A stretch of 32,816 nucleotides of DNA from positions 1 through 32,816 of the forward strand of contig JAIPBJ010000032.1 of the NCBI GenBank assembly GCA_021739625.1, read 5' to 3'. The DNA is from Flavobacteriales bacterium. Its GTDB lineage: Bacteria > Bacteroidota > Bacteroidia > UBA10329. Positions 15,936-24,252 of this stretch are shown here, one piece after another. Numbering within the stretch: position 1 is the first letter of the stretch; the number at the start of each line of letters is the position of its first letter. Below the pieces are notes generated by a model, which was not told the origin of the DNA, did no database searches, and was given only the letters and a program-made list of their open reading frames with translations. Made by a program: the position numbers and the translations under genes.

Positions 15936-17333
15936 TCAGTGCTTGATGAATCTGACCGAACCGAAGTATGCGTGGTCTTGGATTCTCATGAGGTAGAGTC
16001 CCGGATTCAGACTTTCTATTTGGGGAATGCTGCCGTTCGTTGTTATTGTTCCGGCCAGCCTCTCCTTGCCAAACATATCCATCACTGAGAATCCGGAACC
16101 TCCGAATGCTGATGACACCTCGGCCCTGTCTGTGACGGGGTTCGGGCGAATCAGAACCGGTTCACGTTCGGAAACCGCATCGGTTCCAGTAGTGCCTGAA
16201 ATCGCATCGGTCCCATCAAGCACCCATAGACCCGTCTGCATATCGCTTGCCAATATGTGCCCTGAGGGCAGGAAAGGATACACACCCCAACACCCGCGAT
16301 AATCATTATCCGCGTGCGGCTCGGTTGACGTATCGTAGAATCCGGCCAGCGTTGGGTGTGCAGGGTCGGTGCAATTGAAAACATACATCCCATCATAATA
16401 ATAGGATACGAAAAGGAAGTTGTCGCGATAAATGAGATTGTGGGGAATGCTGAAAGGGTTCACGCCCGATGTGACGGTATCGGTCACCTGAAGATTCTGC
16501 ATGTCGCTCACATCCAAAATCTTGATGGACTTGCCATGGGTCTCATCAGCCATGGCGTAGTATGGCTGGTTCTCCATCAGATATCCACTGTGATTGTAGC
16601 CCTGATGAGGATAGACTGGCAATGAACCTATCATGGTCGGATTTTCCATATCGGTGAAATCGACCACAAAGAGGCCGCGGGTCTCAGCATTGCAATAGGC
16701 GGTGTCGTTCCGCACATAGATATCGTGGAGGTAACCTATCGAGTTCCAGAAAGCCAGGTCGTACCGGCAGTTGACCAACAATGTCGGATCTGTCGGGTCT
16801 TCCAAGGAATAGACCGCTGCCCAATTTGAATTTCCCACCACATAGAGGTGGGCGGTGGCCTGATCGATGAAACAGTTGTGCGCCCTTGTGAACAGCACAT
16901 TGCTATCATAGACCAAAGGTGCTGAGTCGGGCAGAAAACTGAGGTCTGCGATCTGCAACGTGCTCGGGCCCTCGTCACAGACCATGTAGAGATAATGCCC
17001 GTAATTGTCGAAATGGCGATGAATGACCTGTGAACCTGTGGCCGCTCCTTCAATGAACACGGCCTCGTAAGAGTTGGTCGGGTCGGTAACGTCAATGATG
17101 TGTGTCCCATTGGTTGAGCCAATGACACCATACTCCCGACCATCGGCCGCATAGCCCCACACCTCGTTGTAGGTGTTGCTCCAAGTGCTGGAGGCAGGCA
17201 ATGAGGCATCCTGCCAATTGAACAATGCACGCACGTTGAGACTGTCTTGTGCCAACACAACAGAATTCACCAATGCAAAAGCAGCAATCAGCAGGAACAT
17301 TCTAACGGTCACTCTCAATTGTCCTATCATCAT
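15936..17333 (-). CDS. Choice-of-anchor B family protein (LVIVD-type propeller) with T9SS sorting domain
   Basis: A 465-residue secreted protein. The start ATG-ATG at 17333/17330 gives a signal peptide with a basic n-region (RVTVR) and cleavage after VVLAQ. The body has the choice-of-anchor B signatures WGYAADGREYGVIGS, THIIDVTDPT, YGHYLYMVCDEG, TRAHNCFID, YNHSGYL, SIPHNLIYRDNFLFVSYY and GCWGVYPFLPSGHILASD. These form repeated LVIVD-like blades of a beta propeller. The last 75 residues are a T9SS type A domain (IRPNPVTDRAE, LNPGLYLMRI). The family's function is unknown; a surface recognition or scaffold role is inferred. Its start overlaps the 3' end of the PaaY-like gene by 32 nt. An ATG at 17300, one nucleotide after that gene's stop codon, is an alternative but lacks basic residues before the hydrophobic core. 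Confidence 0.9.
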   Translation of the reverse strand: MMIGQLRVTVRMFLLIAAFALVNSVVLAQDSLNVRALFNWQDASLPASSTWSNTYNEVWGYAADGREYGVIGSTNGTHIIDVTDPTNSYEAVFIEGAATGSQVIHRHFDNYGHYLYMVCDEGPSTLQIADLSFLPDSAPLVYDSNVLFTRAHNCFIDQATAHLYVVGNSNWAAVYSLEDPTDPTLLVNCRYDLAFWNSIGYLHDIYVRNDTAYCNAETRGLFVVDFTDMENPTMIGSLPVYPHQGYNHSGYLMENQPYYAMADETHGKSIKILDVSDMQNLQVTDTVTSGVNPFSIPHNLIYRDNFLFVSYYYDGMYVFNCTDPAHPTLAGFYDTSTEPHADNDYRGCWGVYPFLPSGHILASDMQTGLWVLDGTDAISGTTGTDAVSEREPVLIRPNPVTDRAEVSSAFGGSGFSVMDMFGKERLAGTITTNGSIPQIESLNPGLYLMRIQDHAYFGSVRFIKH

Positions 17334-17961
17334 GGTGCTTTTTGTTTCCCTTATCCTTATGCCATGTCGCAATGATGGCCGCCTGTCTGCCCTCATAAGG
17401 GTCTGCTTCTGGAATGTCGGCATCAGTGACATAATCTATGGCCGGAAGCTCCCGCATGGTCCCGTGGCATTCCTTAGGGTGGCTCTGATAGAGCATGGTG
17501 CCTCTGGTCTTCCAGTCGGCCATCTCATCTGTGACATCTTTCACCACACGCGCAGGATTGCCGACAACAATCTTCCTGTCGGGCACCTTCATCCCGGCAG
17601 GGACAAAGCACAGCGCACCGACCACGGCTTCCTCTCCGATAACTGCATCGTCCATCAGCACCGCGTTCATGCCTATGAGACAATTGCGTTTGAGTATGGC
17701 CCCATGCACGATGGCCCCGTGACCTACGTGGGCAAACTCATGAAGTATGACGGTGGTGCCCGGAAACTGATGCACTGTGCTGTTCTCTTGCACATTGCAT
17801 CCGTCCTTGATGACGATCCGGCCCCAGTCCCCTCGGATGCAGGCGCCCGGGCCGATATACACATCGCGGCCGATCTGCACATTGCCTATGACGCTTGCCG
17901 TAGGATGCACATAGGCCGAGGGGTGTACGGTCGGCCTCATGCCGTTAAACTCATAGATCAT
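17302..17961 (-). CDS. paaY: PaaY-like gamma-carbonic anhydrase / hexapeptide-repeat protein
   Basis: A 219-residue left-handed beta-helix protein. The start IYEFNGMRPTVHPSAYVHPT, then IRGDWGRIVIKDG, NVQENSTVHQFPG and GMNAVLMDDAVIGE closely follow remembered E. coli PaaY. Zinc-ligand histidines are His64, His81 and His86, with the same 17- and 5-residue spacing as in PaaY. PaaY is a trimeric zinc protein of phenylacetate catabolism, described as a thioesterase or carbonic-anhydrase-like repair enzyme. No other paa gene is visible here, so pathway membership is uncertain and the general carbonic anhydrase-like name is safer. The last 40 residues are hydrophilic and probably disordered. The ATG at 17961 is preferred over one at 17979. 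It overlaps and probably translationally couples with the choice-of-anchor B gene. Confidence 0.88.
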   Translation of the reverse strand: MIYEFNGMRPTVHPSAYVHPTASVIGNVQIGRDVYIGPGACIRGDWGRIVIKDGCNVQENSTVHQFPGTTVILHEFAHVGHGAIVHGAILKRNCLIGMNAVLMDDAVIGEEAVVGALCFVPAGMKVPDRKIVVGNPARVVKDVTDEMADWKTRGTMLYQSHPKECHGTMRELPAIDYVTDADIPEADPYEGRQAAIIATWHKDKGNKKHHDDRTIESDR

Positions 17962-18117
17962 ACGCTGGGAATGTTGCACGAAGATAAGGAGGCGGGCCAG
18001 TCCGAATCCGTCTCACCTTGTAATGGCGAACCCATGCCACTTGATCAACAGCCGAATGTGGGCAACCTTTATCGGAAACAGAGATAGGGCGTTGATGGCA
18101 CCACTAATTTTCATCCG

Positions 18118-19302
18118 ATGAAAAGCCTGTGTCCAATAGTATTGGGAATGATGCTGACTGCGGGCATCAGCACGGCACAGACCACCCCGCTCGACTCTGC
18201 AAAGGTGCTGGTGGCCAGCAATCGTACACGCGATGCGATCCCTGTGCTGGAACGTCTGATAAAGGCAGACCCCCATCTGGCCGCTCACAACTATTTCCTT
18301 GGACTCAGTCTGGTGCGCGAAGGCATTCGCATATCAGAGGCAACAGGCTATCTGGAAAAGGCTGCCGGCCTTTATGCGGCCACAGACGTGAATCCCGGCA
18401 TGGGAGAACCTGAGCTTGTCCATTTCTACCTCACCATCGCCTATAGCAGGCAACGCGAGTGCAAAAAAGCACTGGCGCGCTACTACGAACTTGTGGAGGT
18501 CTATTCAGGCAGCGATCCGTTCTATCCCAACGAGGCCATGAAATGGGTCGTGCTATGCAACGAACCGCAACGTATGGCGCAAGAAATGACCGCCAGCCCA
18601 GAAACAAGTACATCACGGCCGGTTGTGCGCGACCGTCTGGTGGCCGTCCGGCAAGGGTTGTCTCCGAAGGACAGCGTGGTGACCCGGCCTGTGGAGTTCT
18701 CCACACAGTCGGTCCTTTATGGGGTGCAGGTGGGTGCTCTGGTCAGGCCCACATATACCGTGCATTTTCCGGGCCTCAAGAATGTGGGCGTCTATGTGGA
18801 TGAGAATGGCATCTACCGCTACGTCATTGGAAACCTCACCTACAGGTCTCAGGCTGAAAAATTGCTGCAGCAGGTGCGCGAGGCCGGCTATCCCGATGCT
18901 TTCATTGTGGACATCAACAATCCTGAACGTTTCCGCGAAGAAGTGGTGCTTCTCAACGAGATTGGCATACAGCGACAATTGAAGGGCGATGTGGAGTTCC
19001 GTGTGCAGATCGGGGCGTTCACTGACGTGCTTCCAGAACAGCTCGCCAAACTATATATGCGTCTGGACGGGCTTCATGAGGTGCGCACCGCAGAGCTGAC
19101 CCTGCTCATGGTGGGATCCTTTTCGGACTATGACGAAGCGCTGCGTGAAAAGGAAAAAATGACCAGGGCGGGATTCGCTGACGCTTTCATCACCGCGTTC
19201 AACAAAGGGCAGCGCATTCCTGTGAGCATGGCCCTACAGCATCTGCAGAACAACAAGGATGTCGAACATCTGAAAGAGGGCGGGAATAACAAACACAGAT
19301 GA
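18118..19302 (+). CDS. Periplasmic protein with TPR-like N-terminus and two SPOR domains
   Basis: A 394-residue exported protein. Residues 1-20 are a signal peptide (ends STAQ). Residues about 25-150 form paired helices resembling tetratricopeptide repeats (AIPVLERLIKADPHLAAHNYFLGLSLV, AYSRQRECKKALARYYEL). Two SPOR domains follow, at about 200-267 (YGVQVGAL, YRYVIGNLTYRSQAEKLLQQVREAGYPDAFIV) and 290-365 (FRVQIGAF, LLMVGSFSDYDEALREKEKMTRAGFADAFITAF). SPOR domains bind denuded peptidoglycan at division sites or wherever amidases act. Tandem SPOR plus TPR suggests a wall-bound scaffold in division, envelope maintenance or cargo anchoring; the precise role is unknown. It is upstream of the IPExxxVDY-pyk pair but has a 33-nt gap and a separate promoter candidate between them. 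Confidence 0.85.
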   Translation: MKSLCPIVLGMMLTAGISTAQTTPLDSAKVLVASNRTRDAIPVLERLIKADPHLAAHNYFLGLSLVREGIRISEATGYLEKAAGLYAATDVNPGMGEPELVHFYLTIAYSRQRECKKALARYYELVEVYSGSDPFYPNEAMKWVVLCNEPQRMAQEMTASPETSTSRPVVRDRLVAVRQGLSPKDSVVTRPVEFSTQSVLYGVQVGALVRPTYTVHFPGLKNVGVYVDENGIYRYVIGNLTYRSQAEKLLQQVREAGYPDAFIVDINNPERFREEVVLLNEIGIQRQLKGDVEFRVQIGAFTDVLPEQLAKLYMRLDGLHEVRTAELTLLMVGSFSDYDEALREKEKMTRAGFADAFITAFNKGQRIPVSMALQHLQNNKDVEHLKEGGNNKHR

Positions 19303-19322
19303 TGGCACGGTCTTCAAACCCA

Positions 19323-19330
19323 TACCTTTG
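19323..19330 (+). promoter_or_regulatory. -7 box candidate immediately before the IPExxxVDY-pyk operon
   Basis: TACCTTTG is an exact TAnnTTTG match ending 5 nt before the ATG at 19336, so the transcript would start at about the start codon. No -33 TTG is seen at the right distance. Confidence 0.35.
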
Positions 19331-19335
19331 ATGCC

Positions 19336-19806
19336 ATGCTTTTACGGCTCGACAAGGATGAGTTCCTGCCTCCAGTGGACTTCGGACTCATCTGCATCTG
19401 CTGCACAATGCGTGAATACCGATTGGCACATCTCATCAACCAGAACCTGCACTTCGACCTCGCGCGTGACGGGGATCTGAACGCTGAGGACGACATGAGC
19501 ACTTTGCCCGTCTATTCGCGCTTCCGATGGGAGGATGTTCTGGCCCACCGCAGCACATTTCTCTATGGGAACCGCCCGCTGAACCGACAGGAGGTGACCC
19601 GCCCGGGCGACCTGTTCAGTTCTGAGGAGACCGCCCTTCTGATCCCAGACCTGCCCAAGGCCGACTATCTGTTGCAACTGATCGGTGATTTCGATGCAAG
19701 TGATATCGAACACATCCGCGGATCGCTTCACAGCATTCCGGGCATCACCTTGGCCTTCATCACAGATCCCAGCAAGATAAAGAACATTGAACCGATACTG
19801 ATCTGA
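19336..19806 (+). CDS. IPExxxVDY-type protein of unknown function
   Basis: A 156-residue cytoplasmic protein without signal peptide. It resembles a Bacteroidota family known only by the motif IPExxxVDY, which is usually encoded directly before pyruvate kinase. Here the motif reads IPDLPKADY (103-111) with conservative changes. N-terminal VDFGLICICCTMREYRLAHLINQ and the acidic centre also fit the family as remembered. Three cysteines lie near the N-terminus (Cys20, 22 and 23). It is 4 nt upstream of pyk, so the two are co-translated and a link with glycolytic control is plausible but unproven. The start at 19336 is the first ATG after a -7 box. Confidence 0.75.
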   Translation: MLLRLDKDEFLPPVDFGLICICCTMREYRLAHLINQNLHFDLARDGDLNAEDDMSTLPVYSRFRWEDVLAHRSTFLYGNRPLNRQEVTRPGDLFSSEETALLIPDLPKADYLLQLIGDFDASDIEHIRGSLHSIPGITLAFITDPSKIKNIEPILI

Positions 19807-19810
19807 ACCA

Positions 19811-21238
19811 ATGAGCATTTTCACCCGCACCAAGATAATTGCCACCATCGGCCCTTCATCCTCATCTGAAAAAGAGCTGGAAAAGCTGGTCAGGGCGGGC
19901 ATTTCAATCGCACGTATCAATTTCTCCCATGGAAGCTATGAGGACCATGCCAAGGTGATAGGACATATCCGCTCCATCAACGAAAGGTCGGGAACGCATG
20001 TAGGCATCCTTGCCGACCTTCAGGGGCCAAAGATCCGTTTGGGCTCTGTACAGGATGATGGCGTCCAAATTCGTCATGGTGACGAAATTGTCATCACCAC
20101 AGAACCATGCCTTGGCAACGCACATCGGGTACATATCACCTACCCGTCATTTGCAGGAGATGTGGCAAAGGGCGACAGGGTGCTCATCAATGACGGCAAG
20201 TTGATCCTGCGCGTCAAGGACACCGACCGCGTGGCCAACGTGACAGCCATCGTGGAGCATGGCGGACTCATGGAATCGCGCAAGGGCGTGAACCTGCCCA
20301 ACACGGTCATATCCCTGCCATCACTTACTGAAAAAGACCTGCAGGATCTTGATTTCCTATTGAAGCACAACGTGGAATGGGTGGGACTTTCGTTCGTTCG
20401 GCAGGCCAAGGATGTGATTGAACTCAAACAGCGCATCCTCGCGGGTGGCAGCACTGCCCGGGTCGTGGCCAAGATTGAAAAACCGGAGGCCGTCAAGGAC
20501 ATCACCAATATCATCAGGCACTCCGATGCAGTGATGGTGGCCCGTGGCGACCTTGGCGTGGAGGTCCCAATGCAGGAATTGCCAGTGATTCAGAAGATGA
20601 TCGTGCGCAGATGCCTTGCCCAGGCCAAACCCGTCATCATCGCTACACAGATGATGGAGAGCATGATCGTGAACCCATCGCCCAACCGTGCGGAGGTGAA
20701 CGATGTGGCCAATTCTGTCATGGACGGGGCCGATGCCGTGATGCTGAGCGGAGAGACAAGTGTGGGTGCGCACCCGTCAAAAGTGGTCGAGGCCATGAGC
20801 AGTATCATCGAGCATGTCGAACAGTTCTCCGACATCTATTACCGTGAACTCATCACAGGCAGCAGGCCCGACCGTGCCATCAGCGATGCCATCTGCCGGA
20901 CTGCCGTAGGACTGTCCAAGGAGACCAATGCGTCCGCCATCATCACCATGAGCCATTCGGGCTACACAGGCTTCCGCATTTCAAGCTATCGGCCAAGGTC
21001 GCCCATCTTCGTCTTCACTGACAATCTCAGCATTCTGACCACGCTCAACCTCGTGTGGGGCGTGCGCGGATTCTATTATGACCGCTATGCCAGTACCGAT
21101 GAGACCATCGCAGATATCAAAGGACTGTTGAAAACGGAAGGGATGTTGCAGCAGGAGGATCTGGTCATCAACATCGCCAGCATGCCCATTACCGACCGAG
21201 GCTCTGCCAACATGCTGAAATTGAGCCATGTGGAATAG
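19811..21238 (+). CDS. pyk: Pyruvate kinase
   Basis: A 475-residue glycolytic enzyme that converts phosphoenolpyruvate and ADP to pyruvate and ATP. N-terminal TKIIATIGPSS and ARINFSHGSYEDH (Arg35, Asn37, Ser39) form the PEP and potassium site. Catalytic Lys221 is in VAKIEKPEA, with metal ligands Glu223 and Asp247 (VARGDLGVEVP). ATQMMESMI, NDVANSVMDGADAVMLSGETS and a C-terminal regulatory domain complete the family pattern. The length is normal and the protein appears intact. It follows the IPExxxVDY gene by 4 nt and ends 16 nt from the convergent gene at 21255. Confidence 0.98.
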   Translation: MSIFTRTKIIATIGPSSSSEKELEKLVRAGISIARINFSHGSYEDHAKVIGHIRSINERSGTHVGILADLQGPKIRLGSVQDDGVQIRHGDEIVITTEPCLGNAHRVHITYPSFAGDVAKGDRVLINDGKLILRVKDTDRVANVTAIVEHGGLMESRKGVNLPNTVISLPSLTEKDLQDLDFLLKHNVEWVGLSFVRQAKDVIELKQRILAGGSTARVVAKIEKPEAVKDITNIIRHSDAVMVARGDLGVEVPMQELPVIQKMIVRRCLAQAKPVIIATQMMESMIVNPSPNRAEVNDVANSVMDGADAVMLSGETSVGAHPSKVVEAMSSIIEHVEQFSDIYYRELITGSRPDRAISDAICRTAVGLSKETNASAIITMSHSGYTGFRISSYRPRSPIFVFTDNLSILTTLNLVWGVRGFYYDRYASTDETIADIKGLLKTEGMLQQEDLVINIASMPITDRGSANMLKLSHVE

Positions 21239-21254
21239 GAGGCACTGACCTCCC

Positions 21255-22793
21255 TCACGCCTTCGCTTGGGTCCGCGCCTCTACCCACCCCTCAAAATCG
21301 AACATCAGCATAAGGGCCTTGTAGTAGGCGCAGGTGTTGCTGAGTTGGGCCAGTCTGTCAGAGGTCCTTTGAAAGAGTGCCTTCTGGTCTTTTCTTCCCT
21401 GTGCCAGAGAATGGAAGAGGCGGGCCAGCTCCCACTCGATCACAAACAACTCCTTGTTTCTTCGGAAATGGTGGTAGGCCGAGGCCGCACGCGCTTCGAA
21501 TTGGGGGTCGAATAATTGAGGCTTCCTTGACCTGTGTGAGAGTTGACCATAGCGCACCGCGAGAAAGATGAGCGGGGCAATGGCCTGAAGGTCGGTGGCG
21601 GCACTCGTATTCCGAGCTGTCATCTTGGTCACAATGCCAAGCAGCTTTTCACATTCTTTCAAAAGACCAAGGTTGAAACAGTGTCGCAGCAACATCGGCA
21701 GGATGGCGGAGGCCATATGGAGATTCCACTTGAAGATGTTGAAATCCCCGTCCTCATTTGTGCTTGCTCGGGCCATGTTGGCTATAACGGCCGAGAGGGC
21801 CTTCAGTCGGGCAGGGTCCGGGCCTTGGTGGCCGATGTCGATGAGCACTGAGAACGCGTGGTTCATCCCTTTCAGAAGGGGCGGATTGCCATAGATCTCG
21901 GAGATGGCCGTCTTGTGTGCAAGATCGGCCTCAACGGCCTTGGGCCATGCCTTGGCACTTATAGCGGACAGAATGTAGGTCTGAATAAACTGGTAGAACC
22001 GATGGTCGGCCAATGGTATGGGTCTTGGGTCGGTGTTCATCTTGACCCACAGAAGGTCGTAGCACCGGAAAACATGCTGTTCCTCGCCCCTCATCTCTGC
22101 CAGCAGCGCCTCGGTCTGGATGTGATAGGCCCATGTGTTGAATGGCAGGTCGGGATGCTGTTTACTGACTTCTTTAAACTCTTGAACAATCGCCTCAAAT
22201 TGCCCGATGCTCTCTGCCGATCTCAGCAACATGGAGGAGGTGGTAAGCGTGCCCGCCTTCACGTAGAGCCGACTGACCGTTTTCAGCACTTCGGCAGTCC
22301 GTGTCAGCTCGTCAATTTCCCCAACAATCGCATTGAACTGGTCTGAGGTGTCGTCCGGATGCACATATTGCACAAGGGCCGACCGCAATTCGAGGGCCAA
22401 GCGGGCCACTGCGAAGTGGGAGTCGGCCGTTGCTTGGTGCTGCACCTCCTGGGCAAGTTTCCATGCCCGTTGCGATTCACCCCAGTGCAGCAGCACATGG
22501 GAGGCGATGAGGTTACGTAGATGTGGGGCCACCCATCCATTGTTGTTCAGTATGCTCCACTCCAGAAGGGTCTTCTCCATTTCATACTTTATGGTTCGGA
22601 ACGTAGCATCGGTAAGGTCATGCGATTGGCACACCTCCTCTTTGTCCAAAGGGCCGGAACTGTTGCGCAGCCCGTCAAGCAACTTGCCTGCAAGCCGGGA
22701 TTGTAGGCCACGATAGGCGAAGAATGCGCTAAGGTCATCAAATTCCTGAGGATTCATACCCTGAATCAGGGAGCAGAGGCGGGACGATAGCAT
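21255..22793 (-). CDS. Large all-helical protein of unknown function
   Basis: A 512-residue soluble protein without signal peptide or membrane segment. It is not assigned to a named family. It is predicted almost entirely helical, with TPR-like pairs such as HVLLHWGESQRAWKLAQEV and SALVQYVHP. The N-terminus (MLSSRLCSLIQGMNPQEFDDLSAFFAY) resembles a recurrent Bacteroidota helical family whose members start with a leucine-rich helix followed by a region before L-x-D-x-L. No catalytic motif is visible. Met1 (22793) is used; Met13 (22757) is possible. It is convergent with pyk and may be preceded by the orphan open frame at 22839-23222 on the same strand. Confidence 0.75.
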   Translation of the reverse strand: MLSSRLCSLIQGMNPQEFDDLSAFFAYRGLQSRLAGKLLDGLRNSSGPLDKEEVCQSHDLTDATFRTIKYEMEKTLLEWSILNNNGWVAPHLRNLIASHVLLHWGESQRAWKLAQEVQHQATADSHFAVARLALELRSALVQYVHPDDTSDQFNAIVGEIDELTRTAEVLKTVSRLYVKAGTLTTSSMLLRSAESIGQFEAIVQEFKEVSKQHPDLPFNTWAYHIQTEALLAEMRGEEQHVFRCYDLLWVKMNTDPRPIPLADHRFYQFIQTYILSAISAKAWPKAVEADLAHKTAISEIYGNPPLLKGMNHAFSVLIDIGHQGPDPARLKALSAVIANMARASTNEDGDFNIFKWNLHMASAILPMLLRHCFNLGLLKECEKLLGIVTKMTARNTSAATDLQAIAPLIFLAVRYGQLSHRSRKPQLFDPQFEARAASAYHHFRRNKELFVIEWELARLFHSLAQGRKDQKALFQRTSDRLAQLSNTCAYYKALMLMFDFEGWVEARTQAKA

Positions 22794-22838
22794 GTGGAGG
22801 TCGGTATATGCAGGGTAAATGTATCAGATCACTGGAGC

Positions 22839-23222
22839 TCACGCATTTGGATTGACAATCCATGGCTTTTTGTCAAAAAAGTCCGAAACACGCCCCGCTA
22901 CATTTGGCTCTCCGCTGCGAAGTGCTTTAGCGAAAAAAGCAAAAGACAGTTTCTCCCATGCACGTGTTTGACGCAAATAATCAAAGGTTTTATCATCCCA
23001 AGCACGCGCTTGGTCCAAAGAAACCAATGCTTCCCGCAATGATGCATGTGCTTCTGTCAGAGAAACCTTGGTCAGCGCGCCAAAAGCACGGGGCTGATCG
23101 GCTCTTACATGTGCATCGGCCGCGCGCTCCAGCGCTTTTTCCGTCCTGTGGCGCGCCTGACGGGGTCTGTTCAGTGATTGCGTTGCAGCGACTTCACCGC
23201 TAAGGCCCGTCCCAATTGAGTT
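22839..23222 (-). pseudogene. Open frame without ATG, possible gene remnant or non-ATG gene
   Basis: The 472-nt gap 22794-23265 contains one notable structure: a minus-strand frame open for 127 codons between TGA codons at 23223-23225 and 22839-22841. It has no ATG or GTG. The translation looks protein-like, with helical segments such as SLTEAHASLREALVSL, an Arg/Trp-rich pattern (QARAWDDKTFDYLRQ and QTRAWEKLSFAFFAKAL) and an end of DFFDKKPWIVNPNA. TTG at 23039 would give 66 residues. No family is recognised. It may be the 3' remnant of a lost gene, a gene with a rare start, or chance. Nothing else supportable is seen in this gap. Confidence 0.25.
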
Positions 23223-23265
23223 TCATCACAATGCTCCCTTCTTCATCCACTAAATCTTAGAAATC

Positions 23266-24030
23266 ATGTCCAAACGAAAAAGATACCTGCCCACCCGCGA
23301 AGCCGACCGTGTCACATGGCTCAACAACTTCGCCCTCAAACTGGGTTCCTATGCCGCCCTTTTCGGCATCTCGGCCGCTGACGTCAGCCTCATCACCAAC
23401 GCGGCTGCGTTCTATGCCTACATCATCGGCAGGATAGAATCGGCCAAGAGCGAGGTCACCAGCCTCGTGGCCTTCAAGAATAAACTGTCATTCACATCAG
23501 ACAATGTTCCGCTCGGCCCTGTTCCCCAGCCCGAACTGCCACCCGAACCCATGGCCGTGCCGGCAGGCATCTTCAACGTGGTGGCCCGTATCGTGGCCGA
23601 CATCAAGAACAGCACCGACTACTCACCCCAGATCGGTGACGACCTTAAGATCATCGGGGAAGAGACCACCACTCAGGACCCTGCGCTGCTCAAGCCTATC
23701 CTGAAGGTGAAACTCGGCACGGGCGGCCACCCGCAACTGAGCTGGGTGAAGAAGGGAGCCGATTTCACCAACGTCTATGTGGACAGGGGAACGGGGTTCA
23801 CATTCCTCCGCTCGGTGAAGGGCAACAGCATGATAGACAACCACGCCCTGCCCACGGGCGAGACAACCACTCCTCCACCCACCACGACACCACCTCCTTC
23901 CGGAGACAGCGGCACACGCGTTCCTGCTGCCAACGCGGCCGTGTGGCGCTATCGTATCGTGTATGTGAAGAACGATGCGGAGACTGGCGAATACTCTGAC
24001 CCAGTGAGCGTGGCGGTGGGGCAACTGTGA
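23266..24030 (+). CDS. Protein of unknown function with helical N-domain and fibronectin-III-like C-domain
   Basis: A 254-residue protein without signal peptide. It starts MSKRKRYLPTREADRVTWLNN, followed by a helical domain (about 10-120) with GISAADVSLITNAAAFYAYII. A Pro-rich stretch (VPQPELPPEP) lies at about 86-95. Residues about 140-254 have an Fn3-like pattern: HPQLSWVKKGADFTNVYVDRG, then YRIVYVKNDAETGEYSDPVSV. The loop between them is expanded by a Thr/Pro insert (TTTPPPTTTPPP, about 200-211). Similar proteins recur in Bacteroidota and other environmental bacteria, often in several copies, without known function. It is monocistronic: ATG 23266, terminator at 24043. Cytoplasmic location or an unrecognised export route are both possible. 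Confidence 0.78.
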   Translation: MSKRKRYLPTREADRVTWLNNFALKLGSYAALFGISAADVSLITNAAAFYAYIIGRIESAKSEVTSLVAFKNKLSFTSDNVPLGPVPQPELPPEPMAVPAGIFNVVARIVADIKNSTDYSPQIGDDLKIIGEETTTQDPALLKPILKVKLGTGGHPQLSWVKKGADFTNVYVDRGTGFTFLRSVKGNSMIDNHALPTGETTTPPPTTTPPPSGDSGTRVPAANAAVWRYRIVYVKNDAETGEYSDPVSVAVGQL

Positions 24031-24042
24031 GAATAAAGAGCG

Positions 24043-24084
24043 CACCAGCTGCCTGAAAAACTCGGACGGCTGGTGTTGTTTTTT
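24043..24084 (+). terminator. Intrinsic terminator after the Fn3-like protein gene
   Basis: A 13-bp stem (24043-24055 with 24063-24075, one mismatch and two G-T pairs) with an A-rich loop is followed by TTGTTTTTT (24076-24084), 12 nt after the stop codon. Confidence 0.85.
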
Positions 24085-24095
24085 CGCCCAAGGTG

Positions 24096-24125
24096 TTTGT
24101 AATGACAGATGAAGTCCTATTTTTC
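24096..24125 (+). promoter_or_regulatory. Promoter candidate for the CsgG-like/T9SS-cargo operon
   Basis: TTTG (24096-24099), an 18-nt spacer and TATTTTTC (24118-24125, 7 of 8 to TAnnTTTG) lie just after the preceding terminator and about 130 nt before the ATG at 24253. The leader between has no other feature I can name. Confidence 0.5.
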
Positions 24126-24252
24126 GCCCACGAATTTAGCAGAACTGCTCTATGAATCGAACGAAAGCGCATGACCTCTCCCAATGAATACCGTCCTCTT
24201 TATGCTGCGGCATAGTGAGGGCGGTTTATTGTCAATCAAAAACCAGCAGACC

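Noticed and set aside
17173-18087. Plus-strand 304-codon frame
   Set aside because: Opposite the PaaY-like gene and the start of the choice-of-anchor B gene, both of which have clear family motifs.
21238-21253. Small GGAGG/CCTCC hairpin at the pyk stop codon
   Set aside because: Only 5 bp and overlapping the stop codon; no T-tract, so not called as a terminator.
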